A stretch of 64,000 nucleotides of DNA from Schleiferiaceae bacterium (GTDB lineage: Bacteria; Bacteroidota; Bacteroidia; Flavobacteriales; Schleiferiaceae), in contig JAGYIN010000001.1 of the NCBI GenBank assembly GCA_018402665.1, positions 1 through 64,000 of the forward strand. The letters are read 5' to 3'. The notes below the pieces were generated by a model that had not been told where the DNA came from, did no database searches, and worked only from the letters and a program-made list of their open reading frames with translations. This document shows, piece after piece, positions 39,201 through 48,002 of this stretch. A program made the translations under genes and the position numbers. Numbering within the stretch: the stretch's first letter is position 1; the number at the start of each line of letters is the position of its first letter.

Positions 39201-40972
39201 GTTTTGCTTACCACATGAACGGAGCAAATCAAGGCAGTCTTGAAGTGGCCATTTTTGATGGATCGGGATGGACTACTTTATTCAATCAAAACGGCAATCA
39301 AGGGAACAACTGGAATAATGTAGCCATAGACATTAGCAGTTATGCCGGGGATACCGTGCTCTTTAGGTTTAAAGGAAGTACGGGTGACAGTTACCTCAGT
39401 GATTTAGCTATCGATGCCATTGAGATTGAGGATAATATTGGAATTCCTGTGGCAAATTTTGCCCCTGTAACGAATACACCTTGTTTGAATACGGGAGTTG
39501 TTTTAGAGGATTTAAGCACTAAAAGTCCAACGTCATGGAATTGGTCCATTACTCCGAACACTCATAGTTTCATTAATGGAACAGCGAACACTTCGCAAAA
39601 TCCAGAAGTAAGTTTCAGTGCATACGGCTCCTACACAATCACCCTAATTGCGAGCAATACCTACGGTTCAGATACCCTTGTGCAGACGAATGCGGTAACG
39701 GTAAGTCCGCTACAAACCCTTCCTTTTGTCGAAACATGGACCGGTAATGGAACAGTTGCCTTCACTATTGAAAATCCGGACGGCAGCACCAGCTGGACCA
39801 AAGGAGAAGTTACTGGACCCACGGGCGCTAAAAGTGAAGTCATGTATATGAATTACTTTAATTACTCCACCGTTGGTGCAGAAGACGGTTTATTGAGCGA
39901 AAAGTTTGATATCAATGGTTACAACCCTGTTTTATATTTCGATGTAAGCTATGCGCCTTATTCTACAGCGTATTCGGATTCTCTCGTGGTTGAGGTGAGT
40001 ACAGATTGTGGCGCAACGTTCACTAGAGTCTATCAGAAAGACGGTACGGCATTAGCCACTACAGGAAATTCCCAAAGCCAATTCATTCCAGGCGGATCTA
40101 GCGATTGGCGCACAGATAGCGTCGTTCTATCTACTACGAATGGAGATTTTGTCCAATTCCGTATCAAAGGAATCGGTGGATACGGCAACAACCTCTACCT
40201 CGACAATATTCGGGTCATTTCTACTGGGACTCCTTCAACAGCTGCGTTGAATGTATCGCCCATTTGTGAAGACACACCGTTCAACTTCGATTTGAGCAGT
40301 TCAGATACGACAGTCAATGGTCTGTTCACGTTGAACCGTCAAGGATCGAGCTTACTGTCGACATTCACAGGAATGGGAGGGCATACAGCAACGCTCAATA
40401 TCTCGACAGATTACGACCTTGAATACATTTACTACAATGCCTACACCTTTGTAGCAGATAGCGCTGTTCTGGTCCCTGGTCCGCAGCTTGATGCAGACTT
40501 CAAATTGCAAAACACGAACGGATTGACCTACCAATTCACTGACCTCACTACGCCGACGCCAAGTGCCTGGTTCTGGGACTTTGGGGATGGGAATTCATCA
40601 ACTGCACAGAATCCGACGCACACTTTTTCTGGGAACGGACCTACTATTGTGAAACTCGTCGTTACGACGGATTGTGGCCTGGACAGCATCAGCGTGCCCT
40701 ACAACAACATTGGGCTCAATGAAGATGGTACGGCTTCAATGGTGGTCTATCCAAACCCAACAGGTGGTATCCTTCATCTTCAGACGCCAGAGGTGGACGG
40801 AAAGGTATTCGTTCAAATCTTTGGTATGAATGGTGCCTTGGTGGAAGAAAGTTTGTTTAATGCAAGCAATGGACGCATCACCTTAAACCTCGGAGCATAT
40901 GCCAGTGGCTTCTATCAAATTAAAGTGACCACTGAAAATTCAGTCGAAAACTTCAAAGTCACGAAATACTAG
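36227..40972 (+). CDS. S8 (subtilisin-like) serine peptidase with MAM-like and PKD-like modules and T9SS type A sorting domain
   Basis: Signal MVRFLLFLLTLTSFAAQAQ; VVVGLGDDGDIGPHADYKGRL, GDHGDHVAGTIFGAG, NKTGTSMSAPGVAGY; PKD-like FWDFGDGNSSTAQNPTHTFSGNG; C-terminal VVYPNPTGGILHL...[21 protein letters not shown]. Confidence 0.9.
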   Translation: MVRFLLFLLTLTSFAAQAQLKVQLKSGTYHITEGTFKQLSNTQATYGVGLWDRVVLAEDKKALTDLGVELGHYLPKNAFEVKIPAGVTIAQLRDAGLSAFVKWTPRMKLDGPLAIGDWPEWAVLNDGRVAVQFKTSENWSAPSLVSQVVDLDDHWHTAVLKPESLLSLAQDDAVLFIQAIEEPGTPENYNSRAAARTAYSQGQTPFDGSNVVVGLGDDGDIGPHADYKGRLTSLAGNSIGDHGDHVAGTIFGAGNIDPTAEGNAPGATMVYYDYPSNLSNVDAHYVSYGIRVTNSSYSNGCNAGYTFYAQQMDKDVRDNAALVHVFSAGNSNGSNCGYGAGSQWGNITGGHKQGKNVIATANITSTDAIATSSSRGPAADGRIKPDLAAVGTNVYSTIDPHTYGNKTGTSMSAPGVAGYFAVLHNTFDVLQQDTADAGLLKAIAMNTADDLGNPGPDFIYGYGRVNARKALKVIQDTQFFSNSITTNDTLTYTISLPAGVNKFSAMLYWTDKEGSTNASKALVNNLDFEVTDLTGATTYQPWVLDPTPNTTTLLYGATRGVDTLNNAEQVTLDAPNSGDYKFTVYGTNIPQGPQKFYIVYAMDIETNPISFPHAGAKLVPGANYVRWNGATSLTWDYSTDSMSTWTSVGLSAIGGNRVANWNVPNVATKNAFLRNIQGSDTTIAGPFVILNAPTNLSIDWACPDSIKISFSPVTGATDYTAYILGTSYMDSVYSSTNTSMIIPYQPLNGTWLSVSAGINSTQGRRAYAVTLPSGTNACPLPRDGGISAILSPQFITSCQSPVQPVSITVTNPSTQILDTLPVAMTFGSTTVRDTFFGSLNSYADTTFTFASPIVWSGTAAQTLKVWSELSGDQNSLNDTVIQSINYYNSSLYGLPFTQNFDGFSNCNTNTNCGGTVCNLGGDFINLTNGTEDDIDWRTNNGSTASSGTGPSSGTGGGGKYLYLEASGNCEFQEAVLYTPCIDLAGSIAPELRFAYHMNGANQGSLEVAIFDGSGWTTLFNQNGNQGNNWNNVAIDISSYAGDTVLFRFKGSTGDSYLSDLAIDAIEIEDNIGIPVANFAPVTNTPCLNTGVVLEDLSTKSPTSWNWSITPNTHSFINGTANTSQNPEVSFSAYGSYTITLIASNTYGSDTLVQTNAVTVSPLQTLPFVETWTGNGTVAFTIENPDGSTSWTKGEVTGPTGAKSEVMYMNYFNYSTVGAEDGLLSEKFDINGYNPVLYFDVSYAPYSTAYSDSLVVEVSTDCGATFTRVYQKDGTALATTGNSQSQFIPGGSSDWRTDSVVLSTTNGDFVQFRIKGIGGYGNNLYLDNIRVISTGTPSTAALNVSPICEDTPFNFDLSSSDTTVNGLFTLNRQGSSLLSTFTGMGGHTATLNISTDYDLEYIYYNAYTFVADSAVLVPGPQLDADFKLQNTNGLTYQFTDLTTPTPSAWFWDFGDGNSSTAQNPTHTFSGNGPTIVKLVVTTDCGLDSISVPYNNIGLNEDGTASMVVYPNPTGGILHLQTPEVDGKVFVQIFGMNGALVEESLFNASNGRITLNLGAYASGFYQIKVTTENSVENFKVTKY

Positions 40973-42384
40973 GCACGTCGGCTCAATGCCCGTGCACCGA
41001 AGTAGGTGATTAAACCGTTGTAGAGTAAAAGCTCAAAACCTATGCTGTACCCGAAACGGGGTGCCCATAGGCTTAAGGCGTAAGCTAAAAAGGGACTTAC
41101 TATTGCTACTCCAGTGATCCCCCACCCTTGAATCTTTCTCTTTTGCGTTAAGGCGAACGCAAAAAGTCCAAGCAACGGACCGTAGGTGTACCCTGCCGCT
41201 GTAAATAACGCAGCAATGATACTGTCTGCTTCAAGGGAATAAATAAGCAACATGACGGTGAGTAAAACCCCCATAAATCCTAAGTAAACCTTCGTCCTGC
41301 GTGAAGCGTTTTCATCCGATTGCATTCCAAGGAAGTCAATACAAAAAGCAGTGGTGAGTGAAGCAAGTGCACTATCTGCACTGGAGAATGCCGCTGCCAA
41401 AAGCCCAAGAAAAAATACAGCACCTAAAAGCGCTGGCATGCCGCTGCTAGTGGCAACGGTTGCGAAGAGTTTATCGCCGGTTGCTGTAATGCCCTGGATT
41501 GTTGCGTAATCGGTCAGGAGTATTCCTAAGGCGAGAAACAAGGCATTCACAAAAAGTAAATTCACCCCGAGCAAAACCATGTTCTTTTGCGAGTCTTTCA
41601 AGCGCGCGACCGTCAGATTTTTTTGCATCATGTCTTGATCTAGACCGGTCATGGCGACAGCAATAGACATTCCGCCAAGCAACTGCTTCCACCACGCTTG
41701 TGCTGATCCTGATTTAACAACATAAGCCATATCGCTCGAAGAAATGTAGTCCCACATACTTTGCTGTGGAGGAACCACAGCCTTACCTACAAAGTAGAGT
41801 GCCAAAGCCGCTGCAATCAGCATAAATGCGGTTTGAAGAGTATCCGTGATGACGATTGTTGCAATACCGCCAGCTGCACTGTAGAGCGCAATGAGCGCGA
41901 GTACGGCTATTGCGGTGATGGGAAAGGGAATGTGGAGGCTGTCGCAGATCATTAATTGGACCACCATAGTGACGATGTACAAACGGGCACTCGCTCCTAC
42001 AATACGCGAAAGCAGAAAGAATGCGGAGCCTGTCTTATAACTAGAAGCACCGAGTTTTTCCCCGAGAAACGTGTAAATACTGATCACATTGTATCGGTAG
42101 TACACGGGCAATAGAACGAAGGCAATGAGTAAATAGCCAAAGAAAAAGCCCACCACCATCATGAGGTAGGTCATGCCCGAAGCAGCCGTCCAACCGGGCA
42201 CGCTAATGAAAGTTACCCCGCTGAGCGAGGCGCCGATCATTCCGAAACTTACCAGCAGCCATGAAGCGTTTTTATTCGCGTTAAAGAAGGTTGCATTGGT
42301 CGCGCCTCGCGAGGTTATTTTCCCGATCACAACGAGCACACCGACATAGGCGAGCAAGAGAATTAAAAAGAGCGTGTAGTTCAT
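40969..42384 (-). CDS. Sodium:solute symporter (SSS family), second copy
   Basis: [57 protein letters not shown]. Start set at MNYTLFL. Confidence 0.88.
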   Translation of the reverse strand: MNYTLFLILLLAYVGVLVVIGKITSRGATNATFFNANKNASWLLVSFGMIGASLSGVTFISVPGWTAASGMTYLMMVVGFFFGYLLIAFVLLPVYYRYNVISIYTFLGEKLGASSYKTGSAFFLLSRIVGASARLYIVTMVVQLMICDSLHIPFPITAIAVLALIALYSAAGGIATIVITDTLQTAFMLIAAALALYFVGKAVVPPQQSMWDYISSSDMAYVVKSGSAQAWWKQLLGGMSIAVAMTGLDQDMMQKNLTVARLKDSQKNMVLLGVNLLFVNALFLALGILLTDYATIQGITATGDKLFATVATSSGMPALLGAVFFLGLLAAAFSSADSALASLTTAFCIDFLGMQSDENASRRTKVYLGFMGVLLTVMLLIYSLEADSIIAALFTAAGYTYGPLLGLFAFALTQKRKIQGWGITGVAIVSPFLAYALSLWAPRFGYSIGFELLLYNGLITYFGARALSRRA

Positions 42385-42407
42385 GTTCACAAATATGCGC
42401 AATCCCT

Positions 42408-42415
42408 TACTTTTG
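42408..42415 (+). promoter_or_regulatory. TAnnTTTG (-7) element directly upstream of recR
   Basis: TACTTTTG exact match, last base 7 nt before the recR ATG at 42422. Confidence 0.5.
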
Positions 42416-42421
42416 AAACAC

Positions 42422-43039
42422 ATGAATTTTTCCAGTAGAAAAATAGAGCAGGCCGTGGAGGAAATTTCACGATTGCCAGGTATAGGTAAGAAAACTGCCT
42501 TGCGTTTGGCGTTGCATTTGTTGCGTAGACCCGAAGGTCAAACGGATGCTTTGGCCGCCGCATTGGTCGATTTACGCCAAAACACCACCTTTTGCAGTAC
42601 CTGTCACACCCTTTCTGATACAGCAACCTGCAGCATTTGTGCCTCACCCAAGCGCGATTCTAGCATTGTATGCGTTGTAGAAGATGTGCGAGATGTGATG
42701 GCAATAGAAAATACAGGCGGCTACAACGGCACCTATCACGTTTTAGGTGGACTTATTTCACCCATGGACGGAGTTGGTCCCGGCGACTTAACCATTGACC
42801 ATCTGGTTCAGAAATTACAAGGTGGGGGTATCGAAGAATTGGTCTTTGCACTAAATACCACTATGGAGGGCGATACGACTAATTTCTACCTCTATCGAAA
42901 AGTAAAAGACTTTGATGTAAAACTTACGACCATTGCGCGCGGTATTTCAGTTGGCGATGAATTGGAGTTTGCAGATGAAGTTACGCTTGGGCGCAGCATT
43001 CAACAGCGCATTCCATACGAACAAAGCCTTCCGAAATAG
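42422..43039 (+). CDS. recR: Recombination mediator RecR
   Basis: [85 protein letters not shown]. Confidence 0.95.
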   Translation: MNFSSRKIEQAVEEISRLPGIGKKTALRLALHLLRRPEGQTDALAAALVDLRQNTTFCSTCHTLSDTATCSICASPKRDSSIVCVVEDVRDVMAIENTGGYNGTYHVLGGLISPMDGVGPGDLTIDHLVQKLQGGGIEELVFALNTTMEGDTTNFYLYRKVKDFDVKLTTIARGISVGDELEFADEVTLGRSIQQRIPYEQSLPK

Positions 43040-44988
43040 TGGATCTCAGCATCGTCATAGTCAACTACAATGTCAAAGAATTTTTGACGCAATGTTTGGA
43101 GAGCATCTACAGAAGTGAGACGGACTATGCTTTTGAGGTGATTGTGGTTGATAATGCCAGCACCGATAGCGGCGAATCGCGCATTACCAAAGCCTTTCCA
43201 GAGGTACGGTGGATTGCCAATACAGAAAATGTCGGTTTTGGGCGTGCGAATAATCAAGGGTTTGAGGCCGCAAAAGGAACGTATACGCTCATTCTCAACC
43301 CAGATACCGTGGTGCAAGAAGATACCTTAGAGGTGTGTATAAACTACCTTAAAACGCACCCTGAGGTAGGTGGATTAGGCATTAAGGGTATTGATGGAGC
43401 GGGCCAATTCCTTCCTGAAAGCAAGCGTGGGCTACCTACCCCAATGACGGCACTTTGGAAAATCACTGGACTTTCCAGAATTTTTCCGAAATCGGCGTTT
43501 TTTGCGCGCTACCACATGGGGCATTTGGATCCAGATAAAAACCATAAAGTAGATATTTTGGTGGGCTGTTTTATGATGGTTCCTACCCAATTATTACGTG
43601 CCGTTGGCGGATTTGACCCGCGGTATTTCATGTACGGCGAGGACATTGACCTGAGCTATGAATTATTGAAATCGGGCCATGAAAACCACTACATCAGTGA
43701 TTCTCAGATTATTCATTATAAAGGTGAAAGCACGAAGCGTGGCAGTCTGAACTACGTGAAGATGTTCTATCAAGCGATGATTATTTTCGCTAAAAAGCAG
43801 TTCAGCGGATCCTCTGCCCTCGCCTACACCCTGCTCATTTACTTAGGTATTTACCTTCGTGCCGGATTGGCATTGTTAGCCCGCTTGGCGAAAAGTGCAG
43901 CAACGCCGATCATTGACATCCTACTTTTAGCCTTCACTCTAGACCAATTAAAATCGTACTGGGAACACAACCATCGATTTATCAATGGCGGCTCCTATCC
44001 AGATACCTATACTTACTACGTTCAGGGGTCTTATATACTGTTCTGGCTGCTGGCATTGGCCTTGAGCGGTGTGTACACGAAAAATACGCGACCGGCTGTC
44101 ATCGCTCGTTCCATGGCTATTGCCACCCTAGTGATCGGCTTCATCTATGGTCTGCTTCCTGAGGCGCTTCGATTCTCTCGCGCTCTTTTGCTGCTCGGGG
44201 GATTGGGCGGTATTACCATGCTCATTCTGTGGCGTTCCATCATTGGTCTACTCACTGGAAAACATTTATTTACCCTGCCCGTTCAACGGCCCAGAATGCT
44301 CTTTTTAGGGACCGATTCCGGCAAGGCATCCCTTCAAAAATTACTCTCAGAAAATGGGATTGTTCCATCATTTTTCTTGCACGATCCAGCAGTTGAGAAT
44401 GAACCCGTCGATCTGGCAAAACTGCATGCAAATATTCAGCTCCATAACATTAACGAGTGTGTAGTTGAATCCAACACTTGGCCAGCATCTGTCCTCATAC
44501 AAATCATGAGTTCGGTGGGCACACAAACCAATGTCAAATCCCTAGTCTCTGGGGGACCGTATATTTTGGGTTCGAACAGCAGTCTGAATCAGGGCGAGGC
44601 CTATGGTCTAGGAAGATTTAATGTCGCAAACACGAATTACCGACGACAAAAACGACTGCTGGATATCGCCTTAAGCCTCCTTCTTATCCTGAGCTTCCCC
44701 CTTTCGGTAACGCTTGCTGCCCTCTTTGGTCGTGGAAAGGGCTGTGCACTTTGGCTCACCAATTTCGGCAAACTATTGACCGGTAAAGCAACTCTTATAG
44801 GTTACTCCATTGAAGAAGCGAAAAAAAATCAATTGCCTGTACTCCCCGCTCCAATTTTTGATATCGCAACGGGAATCCCTAAAATCTTGAACGTTTCGCA
44901 AAGTGCATCCGCACTTGTTACCAACTATGCAAAAGAAGCGGATTTAAAGTCCGATTTGCGGCAACTCTGGCAACTCAGCAAATTCTAA
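43039..44988 (+). CDS. Glycosyltransferase family 2 fused to membrane region with polyprenyl-glycosylphosphotransferase-like tail
   Basis: DLSIVIVNYNVKEFLTQCLESIYRSE, VIVVDNASTDSGESRI, GRANNQGFEAAKGTYTLILNPDTVV; C-terminal YRRQKRLLDIALSLLLILSFPLSV. GTG start overlaps the recR stop. Confidence 0.85.
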   Translation: MDLSIVIVNYNVKEFLTQCLESIYRSETDYAFEVIVVDNASTDSGESRITKAFPEVRWIANTENVGFGRANNQGFEAAKGTYTLILNPDTVVQEDTLEVCINYLKTHPEVGGLGIKGIDGAGQFLPESKRGLPTPMTALWKITGLSRIFPKSAFFARYHMGHLDPDKNHKVDILVGCFMMVPTQLLRAVGGFDPRYFMYGEDIDLSYELLKSGHENHYISDSQIIHYKGESTKRGSLNYVKMFYQAMIIFAKKQFSGSSALAYTLLIYLGIYLRAGLALLARLAKSAATPIIDILLLAFTLDQLKSYWEHNHRFINGGSYPDTYTYYVQGSYILFWLLALALSGVYTKNTRPAVIARSMAIATLVIGFIYGLLPEALRFSRALLLLGGLGGITMLILWRSIIGLLTGKHLFTLPVQRPRMLFLGTDSGKASLQKLLSENGIVPSFFLHDPAVENEPVDLAKLHANIQLHNINECVVESNTWPASVLIQIMSSVGTQTNVKSLVSGGPYILGSNSSLNQGEAYGLGRFNVANTNYRRQKRLLDIALSLLLILSFPLSVTLAALFGRGKGCALWLTNFGKLLTGKATLIGYSIEEAKKNQLPVLPAPIFDIATGIPKILNVSQSASALVTNYAKEADLKSDLRQLWQLSKF

Positions 44989-45047
44989 CACATTACCGAT
45001 AGTGGGATATTTTGCCGTAAATTCGAGGACCGAAAAACCCGAATTCA

Positions 45048-46412
45048 ATGGCTCAGTTTGAATTAATCCTGCCCAAAATGGGCGAATCAGTTGCGGAAGC
45101 TACCGTAACGAACTGGTTGAAAAACGTTGGTGATGCAATCGACGCTGAAGAAAGCGTTGTAGAAGTCGCCACGGATAAAGTAGATAGTGAGGTCCCTTCG
45201 CCTGTCAGCGGAACCTTAGTAAAAATCTTAGTAGATGTGAACGGCGTTGCTGAAGTTGGCAGCCCTATTGCAATTATAGAAGTGGAAGGCGAAGGAAGCA
45301 GTTCAACTGCAGCAGCCGCCCCAGAAGTGGCACCTGAACCAGAAATTGCCGCTGCGGAGATTGAAGCACAAGTTGCTGCTGCCGCTGCCAGCATTTCCGC
45401 GCCTGAGCCTAGCGGTCCTATCGCAAAAAACTCAAACGGTAGGTTCTATTCACCGTTGGTTCGCTCCATGGCTAAAGAAGAAGGAATTGGACAATCAGAA
45501 TTGGACCAAATTCCAGGCAGTGGAAAAGAAGGACGCGTCACGAAAAAAGACATTGTTGCTTATTTAGAAAAAGGACGCACAGCGTCGGTACCTAGTGCCG
45601 CAAACCACACGCCTACGGCGAGTCCCGCTGCAGCCGCCACGGTGGCAGCACCCGCATCAACTCCTGCTCCCAAAGCCGCTACACCTGCTGTTAAAATTGG
45701 AGCTGGCGACGAAATCATTGAAATGGACCGCATGAGAAAACTCATCGCAGACCACATGGTGAATTCTGTGCAGACGTCGCCGCACGTTACCAGCTTTGTA
45801 GAAGCAGATATGACGAAAGTGGTACTTTGGCGTAACCGCGTAAAAGGTGAATTCCAAAAGAAGCACGGCGAAAAAATCACTTTTACACCGATCATCATGG
45901 AAGCCATCGTTAAGGCCATCCAAGATTTCCCAATGATCAATGTGAGCATCGACGGTACAAACATCATTAAGCACGGCAACATCAATGTTGGTATGGCTGC
46001 AGCACTTCCATCAGGTAATCTTATCGTTCCAGTGGTTAAAAACGCAGACCGACTGAGCTTATTAGGCATCACAAAGGCGGTAAATGATTTGGCTAATCGC
46101 GCTCGAAACAACCAACTCAAGCCCGATGAAATTAGCGGCGGAACCTACACTTTAACCAATGTAGGAACCTTTGGTAACGTAATGGGCACGCCGATCATAA
46201 ATCAACCTCAAGTAGCAATCATGGCTGCCGGTGCTATTGTTAAAAAGCCTGCCGTTGTTGAAACACCGGAAGGCGATGTGATCGCTGTTCGCCACAAAAT
46301 GTTCCTTAGCCACAGTTACGACCACCGTGTGGTAGATGGTGCGCTAGGAGGTATGTTTGTGAAACGTGTAGCTGAATATTTAGAATCGTGGGATTTAAAT
46401 CGGGAGATTTAA
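45048..46412 (+). CDS. Dihydrolipoamide acyltransferase (E2) of a 2-oxo acid dehydrogenase complex
   Basis: Lipoyl domain EESVVEVATDKVDSEVPSPVSGTL; E3-binding region PLVRSMAKEEGIGQSELDQIPGSGKEGRVTKKDI; catalytic LSHSYDHRVVDGALGGMFV. Confidence 0.92.
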   Translation: MAQFELILPKMGESVAEATVTNWLKNVGDAIDAEESVVEVATDKVDSEVPSPVSGTLVKILVDVNGVAEVGSPIAIIEVEGEGSSSTAAAAPEVAPEPEIAAAEIEAQVAAAAASISAPEPSGPIAKNSNGRFYSPLVRSMAKEEGIGQSELDQIPGSGKEGRVTKKDIVAYLEKGRTASVPSAANHTPTASPAAAATVAAPASTPAPKAATPAVKIGAGDEIIEMDRMRKLIADHMVNSVQTSPHVTSFVEADMTKVVLWRNRVKGEFQKKHGEKITFTPIIMEAIVKAIQDFPMINVSIDGTNIIKHGNINVGMAAALPSGNLIVPVVKNADRLSLLGITKAVNDLANRARNNQLKPDEISGGTYTLTNVGTFGNVMGTPIINQPQVAIMAAGAIVKKPAVVETPEGDVIAVRHKMFLSHSYDHRVVDGALGGMFVKRVAEYLESWDLNREI

Positions 46413-46436
46413 TTCCAAAATTTATAACTTTATAAA

Positions 46437-46463
46437 GCCGCCCTTAGGGGTGGCTTTTTTTTG
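46437..46463 (+). terminator. Rho-independent terminator after E2 gene
   Basis: gccgccc-ttag-gggtggc followed by T8. Confidence 0.85.
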
Positions 46464-46480
46464 AATTTAATCGTACTCCA

Positions 46481-47248
46481 ATGAAATTGAAACTTACCCG
46501 TCCCATTTGTTTTTTCGACCTAGAAACCACGGGCGTCAATGTAACCAGTGACCGCATCGTGGAAATCTGTGTCCATAAAATCCATACCGACGGTACGGAG
46601 GAAACCCATACCTGGCGAGTAAATCCGACGGTACCCATCCCGATCGGGGCATCTTTAGTCCATGGAATCTACGATAAAGACGTGGCCGACGAACCTACAT
46701 TTAAAGAATTGGCAGCTACAGTACATCAACTCATCAGTGATAGCGATCTTGCCGGTTACAACAGTAATAAATTCGATATCCCCCTGCTGGCAGAGGAGTT
46801 CTTGCGCGCAGATATTGATTTTGACATGGGGAAGCGTAAAGCGGTCGATGTTCAAAATATATTCCACCGCATGGAGCAGCGTACACTAAGTGCAGCGTAT
46901 AAATTTTATTGCGGTAAAAATTTAGACGGAGCGCATACCGCAGAAGCGGATGTGCTTGCCACCTACGAGGTCCTCAAAGCGCAAATAGAACGCTACGAAG
47001 AACTAGAAAACGATATGAATTTCCTTTCAGCGTTCTCTAACAGGCAGCGCGTTGCAGATTTCGCTGGCTTTATCGCATTTAACGACGATGATGAAGAAAT
47101 CTTTACCTTCGGAAAATACCGCGGTATGACGGTGAAATCGGTGCTTCAAGAAAACCCAGGCTATTTCAGCTGGATTCAAAATGCAGATTTCCCGCTATAC
47201 ACGAAAAAGGTGTTAACGGCCATTCGACTAAAGAATTTCAATAAATAG
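46481..47248 (+). CDS. 3'-5' exonuclease (DnaQ-like) with C-terminal DUF3820-like domain
   Basis: ICFFDLETTGVNVTSDRIVEICVHKI, LAGYNSNKFDIPLLAEEF, HTAEADVLATYEVL; C-terminal FTFGKYRGMTVKSVLQENPGYFSWIQNADFP. Confidence 0.88.
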   Translation: MKLKLTRPICFFDLETTGVNVTSDRIVEICVHKIHTDGTEETHTWRVNPTVPIPIGASLVHGIYDKDVADEPTFKELAATVHQLISDSDLAGYNSNKFDIPLLAEEFLRADIDFDMGKRKAVDVQNIFHRMEQRTLSAAYKFYCGKNLDGAHTAEADVLATYEVLKAQIERYEELENDMNFLSAFSNRQRVADFAGFIAFNDDDEEIFTFGKYRGMTVKSVLQENPGYFSWIQNADFPLYTKKVLTAIRLKNFNK

Positions 47249-47261
47249 TAAAACGTCTGAA

Positions 47262-47876
47262 ATGAAAATCATCTGTATCGGAAGGAATTACGCTAAACAC
47301 GCTGAGGAACTGAATAATCCTATTCCAGAAGAGCCGGTGGTTTTCCTCAAACCTGATACAGCTATTCTGCTAAAGAAGCACCCCTTTTTCATTCCTGAGC
47401 ACAGCAATGACGTGCATCACGAGATTGAGGTTGTAGTTAAGATCAATAGATTAGGAAAGCACATTGAACCCCGTTTCGCCCATAAATACTACGATGAGAT
47501 TGCTTTAGGTATCGACTTCACAGCACGCGATGTACAAGCCAGATGCAAAGAAAAAGGACTCCCTTGGGAGAAAGCAAAGGCGTTTGACGGATCGGCAGCA
47601 GTATCGAGATTCTTCGCTCTAGATAAAATAGGCAAGCCTATTCAAGACCTTCATTTCCATCTCGACATTAACGGGAAAACGGTTCAAACCGGACACACAA
47701 AGAATATGTTATTCTCTGTAAATGAGATTATTAGCCACGTGTCGAAGTACTTTACTTTAAAAACTGGCGATCTCATTTTTACAGGAACTCCAGCTGGGGT
47801 TGGACGTGTGGAACACGAAGATTTATTGGAGCTTTTCCTCGAAAATGAGCGTGTTTTTTATTTCAATGTGAAATAG
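47262..47876 (+). CDS. Fumarylacetoacetate hydrolase family protein
   Basis: KIICIGRNYAKHAEELNNPIPEEPVVFLKP, HHEIEVVVKI, GIDFTARDVQARCKEKGLPWEKAKAFDGSAAVS, FTGTPAGVGRV. Confidence 0.9.
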   Translation: MKIICIGRNYAKHAEELNNPIPEEPVVFLKPDTAILLKKHPFFIPEHSNDVHHEIEVVVKINRLGKHIEPRFAHKYYDEIALGIDFTARDVQARCKEKGLPWEKAKAFDGSAAVSRFFALDKIGKPIQDLHFHLDINGKTVQTGHTKNMLFSVNEIISHVSKYFTLKTGDLIFTGTPAGVGRVEHEDLLELFLENERVFYFNVK

Positions 47877-47933
47877 CTTCAATCAGCATATTTTAAACTT
47901 GGTACATTAAAGTGCCACTTTTGTTGACTTTCA

Positions 47934-47964
47934 GGTCGGGCGCATTGCCATTTTTATATATTTG
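47934..47964 (+). promoter_or_regulatory. Bacteroidota promoter: TTG (47934-47936), 20 nt, TATATTTG (47957-47964)
   Basis: Exact TAnnTTTG with a TTG box 20 nt upstream; 38 nt before the ATG at 48003. Confidence 0.6.
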
Positions 47965-48002
47965 TAACTACCCTGAAAATACGTTAACACAAACGCGTTA
48001 AA

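Noticed and set aside
45053-45394. Long antisense ORFs within the E2 gene and similar ones within htpG, clpB, ndk, hutI, etc.
   Set aside because: All lie opposite well-conserved genes and have shadow-ORF composition (Ser/Ala/Thr-rich); no independent evidence.
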